Assembly (NCBI GenBank): GCA_947852905.1
Contig: CANTVF010000001.1
Span: forward strand, 341,296 to 405,295
Length of the DNA stretch: 64,000 nucleotides
Origin: an uncultured Tidjanibacter sp.
GTDB taxonomy: Bacteria; Bacteroidota; Bacteroidia; Bacteroidales; Rikenellaceae
Direction: 5' to 3'
A program made the translations under genes and the position numbers. The notes beneath the pieces are model-generated. The model was given only the letters and a program-made list of their open reading frames with translations. It was not told the origin of the DNA and did not search any database. This document shows, one piece after another, positions 58,509 through 64,000 of this stretch (its first letter is position 1; each line of letters starts with the position of its first letter).

Positions 58509-59022
58509 CTTTTAAAACATATACAAAATATATAAACAGCGCCACACGTATCTACAGTAAGGTTTTACCGCAAGAAATATAGCCGACACAGTCTCATGAT
58601 TTCAAATATATAATTATCTTTGTTTCGATTTGAAAAACGAGGAGAATAGTTTCAACAGTTTTCCGGTACGAATCGCCGCATCGGTTTCATTCCGGTAGAG
58701 ACAGAGAAACAAAAACGCATAACATATTTCCTTTCCGGAAAGACGACGCACGGGTTCGCACTCTCCCCCAAAGCGAATCCCGATCCCCGGCCGGCGGAGA
58801 ATCCGCTACTGCCGGGGATAATCATTCATAAAAACACAGTCGACAATACTATCGGACACATCACCAGTAACTGAATATTTTTCTCAGACGACCGTTACTG
58901 TTCTGCGAACAATGTTGCGTAACTTTGCATCATCCGCTGCACCGAGCAGCGCATACCGGTACGAAACGACCCGGCACGAGACCGGAACGGCAAAACCGAC
59001 CGAAGAAAAACACTATAAGCCT
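58509..59022. other. 514-base divergent gap with structured candidate RNA
   Basis: No gene. Plus-strand TATCTTTG (58615-58622) is an exact -7 match. A compound hairpin with 9-base arms ATCCCCGGC (58783-58791)/GCCGGGGAT (58811-58819) and an inner 5-base stem lies 160 bases later. TAACTTTG (58920-58927) is a second -7 match, 96 bases before the PAP2 ATG. Confidence 0.45.
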
Positions 59023-59940
59023 ATGAGAAAATTTACATTTACGCTACTGTATGTACTGATGATATTTCCGGCTACGGCCTATGCATATACCCCGCTTGAG
59101 CCGGACGATTTTTTCGCGCCGACGCACATATCCTTTCCCGACCGGTCATTTACCCAAGAGTTTAGTCCCGTAGTAACGGGACTAAACATTGCCGGCACGG
59201 GTACCGGCAATTCGCTGCTGCAAACGCAGGAGTTCGACGGAGCGCTGAAACAGGACAACGAAAAATGCAACTTCTTCCGCACACCCTATGCGAGATTCAT
59301 CATTCCTGCCGGTCTGATCACATACGGTGTCGTGGCGCAATGCAATCCGCTGCTGCAAAACGTCAACAAAGATGTCGAAGCATATGCACTGAAAATATTT
59401 CCGGGACGCACTCATGTCGACGACTGGCTGCAATACGTTCCTCTCGTACCCTATTTCGGTCTCGACTTCATAGGAGTTAAATCTCGTCACGACATACTCG
59501 ACCGCACGATACTCGCAGCCACCTCGTACCTTATAATGGCCGCCGCGGTCAACACCATGAAACTGACCATAAAAGTACAGCGTCCCGACCATTCGGCGTG
59601 GAACTCCTTTCCTTCGGGACATACTGCTACGGTTTTCACCGGAGCACACCTGTTGTTCAAAGAATACAAAGACACATCGCCGTGGATAGGCGTGGCTGGA
59701 TATGCCGTAGCAACGGCTACCGGAGTCATGCGCATACTTAACCGCCGTCACTGGCTCAGCGACGTAGTGACCGGCGCCGGAATAGGCATAGCAAGCGTGG
59801 AGATAGCATACCTGTTGCTCCCGCTGTTCGATAAACTTACCAAACGCGACAAACTGAAAGGTGAACGCGAAACCTGCATGGTAATATCCCCCATAGTAGG
59901 CAGCAACTATCTTGGTGCCGGATTATCATACACATTCTGA
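59023..59940 (+). CDS. PAP2-family phosphatase
   Basis: ATG 59023 gives 305 residues starting with a signal peptide (MRKFTFTLLYVLM...AYAY); the open frame 37 codons upstream has no family support. The PAP2 signature is complete: KVQRPD, SFPSGHTATVF and NRRHWLSDVVTG, with several membrane segments and a C-terminal stretch of outer-membrane type (GAGLSYTF). Likely acts on lipid phosphates such as phosphatidylglycerophosphate, undecaprenyl diphosphate or lipid A; the substrate is not determined. Confidence 0.9.
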   Translation: MRKFTFTLLYVLMIFPATAYAYTPLEPDDFFAPTHISFPDRSFTQEFSPVVTGLNIAGTGTGNSLLQTQEFDGALKQDNEKCNFFRTPYARFIIPAGLITYGVVAQCNPLLQNVNKDVEAYALKIFPGRTHVDDWLQYVPLVPYFGLDFIGVKSRHDILDRTILAATSYLIMAAAVNTMKLTIKVQRPDHSAWNSFPSGHTATVFTGAHLLFKEYKDTSPWIGVAGYAVATATGVMRILNRRHWLSDVVTGAGIGIASVEIAYLLLPLFDKLTKRDKLKGERETCMVISPIVGSNYLGAGLSYTF

Positions 59941-60190
59941 TCTTCCGCTACGGGGTACACGGATTAAAAGACCGTACAGCCAAAGCCGGCCGAAAAGTCG
60001 GTCGAATGCTTGCATTACAGATATAGAAAGGCATGGAGAAGATAGTCCGTATCGCAAAAATCGAATGTCCGGTGGTGGATTTTCTCCGAAATGGAATATA
60101 TTTGCAAACAGTCACGGCGAGCGCCACGGCGGTCGCGACGAGGACGATCGAAATAGAATTTACAGACTAACAATTTTTCATTACCCGATC

Positions 60191-60562
60191 ATGTACAGAA
60201 AAACCTTACTGGGATCAATCGTAACACTGTTCCTGCTTTTGGCGACTTCAGGTTGTTCAAAAGTCGAAATCGTATACCATTACGTCCGCCTGCCTGAAAA
60301 CACGTGTTCGTTCGACGGCGCAAACAATGCTCCCCAGACGCTTAAGGTGAACGCCTCGCCGACGGATTTCACCTATGAGCTGAGCGACCAGTGGATACAG
60401 GTAGTAGACCAGACGGAAAAATCCATAACCGTCAACGTACTCGACAATCCCGAACGAGAAGAGCGTTCAGGAACGATAACTCTGCACGCAGGTCAGGCCA
60501 CCGGTAAAATATACATCTATCAGATGCGCAAAATGCCGTCAGACGATCCGTTGAAACCGTGA
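60191..60562 (+). CDS. Single BACON-domain lipoprotein
   Basis: ATG 60191 gives 123 residues: lipobox LLLATSGC (Cys22) and one BACON domain (FTYELSDQWIQVVDQTEKSITVNVLDN, quoted in part; SGTITLHAGQATGKIYIYQM). BACON domains are found in surface lipoproteins of gut Bacteroidota, linked to carbohydrate or mucin binding. It shares the domain and the lipobox style with the two larger genes downstream. A strong terminator follows. Confidence 0.85.
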   Translation: MYRKTLLGSIVTLFLLLATSGCSKVEIVYHYVRLPENTCSFDGANNAPQTLKVNASPTDFTYELSDQWIQVVDQTEKSITVNVLDNPEREERSGTITLHAGQATGKIYIYQMRKMPSDDPLKP

Positions 60563-60601
60563 TGTAACACGACCTACGGCAAACCGCCGTACACGAAAAC
60601 A

Positions 60602-60633
60602 AAGGCTGCACTCACAAGGAGTGCAGCCTTTTT
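60602..60633 (+). terminator. Terminator after the small BACON gene
   Basis: Perfect 12-base arms AAGGCTGCACTC/GAGTGCAGCCTT with a 5-base loop and a T-run, 39 bases after the stop. Confidence 0.9.
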
Positions 60634-60923
60634 CGTATTCATAGCATTACAGTACAATACATAAAATGTATTAAATAAAGGAATTTAGTTTCCCAGCTAT
60701 ATCACCATATACGACACATATTCCGAAACATTTTCCCTTTAAAACAGCATTAACTATTGATTATTTCGTACATATTATCAATACGCCGACAGAAATAACA
60801 TATTCCGCAAAAAACAGCTATTTGTTTTTATTGCGAATTATCCTAACTTTGTCTACGACTACTACAAGAAAATATCTCACAATATAAATAAACCAAAAAC
60901 ACCAACGTAAAAATCACCTAATC
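60634..60923. promoter_or_regulatory. Gap with promoter of the first large BACON lipoprotein
   Basis: TTTG (60821-60824), a 19-base spacer and TAACTTTG (60844-60851) form an exact match to TTTG-N19-TAnnTTTG, 72 bases before the ATG. The rest is AT-rich and without genes. Confidence 0.8.
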
Positions 60924-62378
60924 ATGAGAACTAAGACTTTTTTGTGGACATTACTGTCCACAGCCGTTGTGCTGGCAACGGCAACAGGCTGTACGACAAC
61001 CGATGAAAAATACGAATATATCCGTATTCAGGAGACGACGTATTCTTTCCTCGGCGACAGTAACGAGCCTCAGGTCATAAACATCGAAGCATCGTCGGAA
61101 GTGACGGCCGAACCGTCAGCCTCGTGGATCACACTCAGCGACCAGACTGAGACTTCGCTTACGGTCAGCGTAACCGACAATGAACTCGACGAAGAAAGAA
61201 CGGGTATCATAACCCTTACCGCCGGCAACGCATATGCGGAAATAACCATCGTACAACTTCCCCGTACCAACAATATGCCCGTATATAACTATTACGGTGC
61301 ATACGACATGGGAGCCGCCATGTCGCCAAACGGACGCTACTGTGTCGGAACTCGCCACGTACTCAACGAGGACAACAGCTACTCCATGTATCCCACGTTC
61401 TACGACCTAAAGACGGGCGATGTCATAGAAGTGGGACCGCTGTTGAACGACCAGTATTCGCTCGAAAAACCTATGGCAGTGACAGATCAGGGAACGGCAT
61501 TCATCTATACTTCTCAGAACTTTACCGCAGCGATTACCATTGACGGCGACGTATTCATTCCCGAAGTTCCCGAAGGCTCCAACGGCAACACCGCCAACGT
61601 ACAAAGCGTATCAGAAGACGGTAGCACATGGGTAGGGTTCTATTATCCGGAGCCATTGAATTGCCGACCGCTTAAATGGGTAGACGGCATACCAGAAGAA
61701 CTCGAAATGCCCGAACTTACCTACCGCGGCGACAAACCGGCTACATGGTGCATGGCTCGCGGCATGAGTCTCGACGGCTCCGTAATATACGGTACGCAAT
61801 GGGAAGACTTCACTACCGGTATGGTATACTGGAAGGACGGAAAACTCGACTACGTAGGCAAGGATTGCTTCAAAAGGCACACCGAAAAGATAAAAGACGC
61901 CACGGGCAACATGGTAGACTATCCGTGCGTGGACGGTATGCGCTGTACAGCAGAACTCCAGAAAATGAGTCCCAACGGCACATGGATTGCAGGCAATTTC
62001 TATGAAGAAGTCGTTGATGCGGACGGAAACATGACCACTAACATATACCCGGCATTCTACAATACCGTAACCGAAACGACAACCATATTCCGCGACAATC
62101 CCGGTTGCGCAGCAATAACGGCTACCGAAGACGGAATAGCCGTCATAGCCAACGGCACTACGATGATGACGAGCGGTTTCGTGGTAGATCTCAACACGGG
62201 AGCCAATCTCGGCGACTGCCTGTCGTACATCAAAGAGCAAATGGGCATAAATGTCTCTGACGGATACATAACCAAATTCTCACCCGACAAGCAGACCATT
62301 CTCGGCAACATGATGAAGTCGTCTGCGCTGGGAACGGAATTCACTCAGTTCAGCGTTTCTCCGCGTCCGGAAAAATAA
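60924..62378 (+). CDS. BACON-domain lipoprotein with propeller-like repeats, copy 1
   Basis: A 484-residue exported lipoprotein. Signal peptide and lipobox end at ATATGC (Cys23); a BACON domain follows (about 30-110; SASWITLSDQTETSLTVSV). The rest has repeated short beta blocks with SxDG/SxNG turns (MSPNGRYCVGTRH, SEDGSTWVGFYYP, MSLDGSVIYGTQWE, MSPNGTWIAGNFYE), as in propeller folds. Binding or sensing on the cell surface is likely but unproven. Its downstream neighbour is a close paralogue. Confidence 0.85.
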   Translation: MRTKTFLWTLLSTAVVLATATGCTTTDEKYEYIRIQETTYSFLGDSNEPQVINIEASSEVTAEPSASWITLSDQTETSLTVSVTDNELDEERTGIITLTAGNAYAEITIVQLPRTNNMPVYNYYGAYDMGAAMSPNGRYCVGTRHVLNEDNSYSMYPTFYDLKTGDVIEVGPLLNDQYSLEKPMAVTDQGTAFIYTSQNFTAAITIDGDVFIPEVPEGSNGNTANVQSVSEDGSTWVGFYYPEPLNCRPLKWVDGIPEELEMPELTYRGDKPATWCMARGMSLDGSVIYGTQWEDFTTGMVYWKDGKLDYVGKDCFKRHTEKIKDATGNMVDYPCVDGMRCTAELQKMSPNGTWIAGNFYEEVVDADGNMTTNIYPAFYNTVTETTTIFRDNPGCAAITATEDGIAVIANGTTMMTSGFVVDLNTGANLGDCLSYIKEQMGINVSDGYITKFSPDKQTILGNMMKSSALGTEFTQFSVSPRPEK

Positions 62379-62511
62379 CGGTAATTACCGTAGAATATGC
62401 TCAGTTCTGTATCAGTACCTACACAATTCATCAACAGCATATCAGATCCAAAAAATCGCTTTTACAGTTGATTACTTTCAATAAATCATCATAACAAAGC
62501 GATAAATAACT

Positions 62512-62519
62512 TAATTTTG
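62512..62519 (+). promoter_or_regulatory. Candidate -7 element of the second BACON paralogue
   Basis: TAATTTTG, exact TAnnTTTG match, 70 bases before the ATG. No TTTG at the expected distance. Confidence 0.45.
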
Positions 62520-62589
62520 ATAAAACATAATCGGGAATAGGCACAATTACACTACTACATATTCTAAGAACATCTAAAAAGACTAAATC

Positions 62590-64000
62590 ATGAGCATCAA
62601 AACTTTTCTATGCACAGTTGTTACCGTTGCCGCCTTATTGGCAACGGTAACAGGTTGTACGAAAACAGAGGAGAAGTACGAATACATCCGTATTCAGGAG
62701 ACAACCTATACTTTCTCCGGTGAAGAAAGCCAACCGCAAACCATAAGCATCGAGGCATCGTCGGCGGTGACGGCCGAACCGTCAGCCTCATGGATCACGC
62801 TCAGCGACCAGACCGACACTTCTATAACCGTAAGCGTAACCGACAACGATCTCGACGAAGAAAGGACCGGCACGATAACACTTAGCGCAGGCAACGCATA
62901 CGCGGAAATAACAGTCGTGCAGCTCGCACGCCCTAACAACATGCCCGTATACAACCAATACAGCGCATACGATATGGGGGCGGCGATGTCACCCAACGGA
63001 CGTTACTGCGTCGGCACGCGCCACGTACTCAACGAGGACGGAGCAACATACTCGCTCTACCCCACTTTCTACGATTTAAAAACAGGGAAAGTAATAGAGG
63101 TAGGCCCGATATCCAGTACGCTATACTCTCTCGAAAAACCTATGGCCGTGACCGATCAGGGCACAGCCTTCATATACACGTCAGACAATTTTACTATAGG
63201 CATAACCATCGACGGCGACATGATCGTTCCGGAAGTTCCCGAAGGCTGGAGCTCTCCCAATATCCAAGGTGTGTCTGAAGACGGCCGGATATGGATAGGA
63301 TTCGGTTATCCCGGTACAGGGAAAACTCACCCACTCATGTGGATTGACGGCGTGCCCGAAGAACTCGAAATGCCCGAACTCACTTATCGCGGAAACAAAG
63401 AGGCTAAAATGTGCCATGCGCGCGGCATGAGTCTCGACGGCTCCGTAATATATGGTACACAATGGGAAGACGTTACAACAGGTATGGTATACTGGAAAGA
63501 CGGGAAACTCGACTACGTTGGCAAGGATTGCTTCAAGAGACATAAGGAAAAAGCCAAAAATGCTAAGGGCGAACTCGAGGATTTCTATGCAGTGGACGGA
63601 ATGCGCTGTACCGCACAACTGACGAAAATGAGTCCTAACGGTACTTGGATCGCCGGTAACTTCTACGAAGAAATCGTAGATGCAGACGGCAACATAACGA
63701 CAAATCAGTATCCGGCATTCTACAATACCGTAACAGAAAAGACAACCATATTCCGCGACTACACAGACAATGCTGCAGTAACGGTTTCCAACGACGGAAT
63801 AGCCGTCATAGCCAACGGCACTACGATGATGACGAGCGGTTTCGTGGTAGATCTCAACACGGGAGCCAACCTCGGCGACTGTCTGTCGTATATCAAGGAG
63901 ACCATGGGCATCAGCGTTTCGCAAGGATACATAACCAAATTCATCGCCGACAATAAAACGATTCTCGGAAACATGCCGAAGGAGTCTGCATTGGGCAGCG
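62590..64000 (+). CDS. BACON-domain lipoprotein with propeller-like repeats, copy 2 (partial)
   Basis: A close paralogue of the preceding gene, 470 codons visible and cut by the window end. Lipobox LLATVTGC; the BACON domain repeats the segment SASWITLSDQTDTS. Most differences from copy 1 lie in the loop after the BACON domain and in the middle (for example SSTLYSLEKP against LNDQYSLEKP); several blocks are identical (AYDMGAAMSPNGRYCVGTRH). The last visible residues match the last residues of copy 1, so little is missing. Confidence 0.9.
   Translation, partial: MSIKTFLCTVVTVAALLATVTGCTKTEEKYEYIRIQETTYTFSGEESQPQTISIEASSAVTAEPSASWITLSDQTDTSITVSVTDNDLDEERTGTITLSAGNAYAEITVVQLARPNNMPVYNQYSAYDMGAAMSPNGRYCVGTRHVLNEDGATYSLYPTFYDLKTGKVIEVGPISSTLYSLEKPMAVTDQGTAFIYTSDNFTIGITIDGDMIVPEVPEGWSSPNIQGVSEDGRIWIGFGYPGTGKTHPLMWIDGVPEELEMPELTYRGNKEAKMCHARGMSLDGSVIYGTQWEDVTTGMVYWKDGKLDYVGKDCFKRHKEKAKNAKGELEDFYAVDGMRCTAQLTKMSPNGTWIAGNFYEEIVDADGNITTNQYPAFYNTVTEKTTIFRDYTDNAAVTVSNDGIAVIANGTTMMTSGFVVDLNTGANLGDCLSYIKETMGISVSQGYITKFIADNKTILGNMPKESALGS

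Overview
The window comes from a bacterium of the phylum Bacteroidota, most likely order Bacteroidales. A Rikenellaceae/Alistipes-like host is my inference and was not tested. The support is: many start regions preceded by a TAnnTTTG -7 element (sometimes with TTTG about 19 bases upstream) and few clear Shine-Dalgarno sites; an OstA-like protein with PpiC foldases, a DUF5683 protein in the parAB operon, BACON-domain lipoproteins and an NQR sodium pump; and a tmRNA tag ending in YALAA. Most of the window is housekeeping chromosome with several accessory patches.

Region by region. 1-5436 (minus): dapB, lepB, a YigZ/IMPACT protein and uvrA (cut by the window edge). 5605-8171: truA facing a phosphohexomutase across a strong hairpin. 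8393-14188 (plus): dnaA, recA, rel, a small membrane protein and a HIT protein. 14189-17435: an AT-rich patch with an XRE regulator, an inverted partial copy of recA, and a zinc-type ABC transporter (binding protein and ATPase, no permease). 17454-24840 (minus): a small conserved protein, nnrD and the complete nqrABCDEF operon. 25161-27491 (plus): TatD hydrolase, TcdA and a 2-hydroxyacid dehydrogenase. 27681-29620: a Crp-type regulator divergent from an SMR exporter, then a class A beta-lactamase. 29707-36668 (minus): OstA-like protein, two PpiC-type foldases, a CPBP protease and ornithine carbamoyltransferase. 36785-42900 (plus): parA, parB, DUF5683, a LysM lytic transglycosylase and mnmE. 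43517-45156: an AT-rich lipoprotein pair and a truncated third gene. 45385-50847: gyrB, an FtsE-like ATPase, a metallophosphoesterase and a RibD-type enzyme whose two domains are in reversed order.

50848-54479 is a graveyard of mobile and defence genes: an EcoRI-type methylase remnant, a Rha-type phage regulator, a truncated HExxH protein, a membrane protein like a phage lysis accessory, and a GmrSD/DUF262-HNH gene reduced to its two ends. It abuts the tmRNA gene (54480-54883). 54960-58508 (minus) holds a lipoprotein S41-like peptidase and a secreted HExxH protein. 59023 to the end holds a PAP2 phosphatase and three BACON lipoproteins, the last two being tandem paralogues (the final one is cut by the window edge).

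The most unusual observations are: (1) a 178-base inverted copy of the recA 3' region lying about 4.3 kb downstream of recA and just after an XRE regulator, which could act as an inversion substrate or encode antisense to recA mRNA; (2) the reductase-deaminase order of the RibD-like enzyme; (3) the in-frame fusion of the two ends of a DUF262-HNH restriction gene. No CRISPR array and no tRNA gene was seen.
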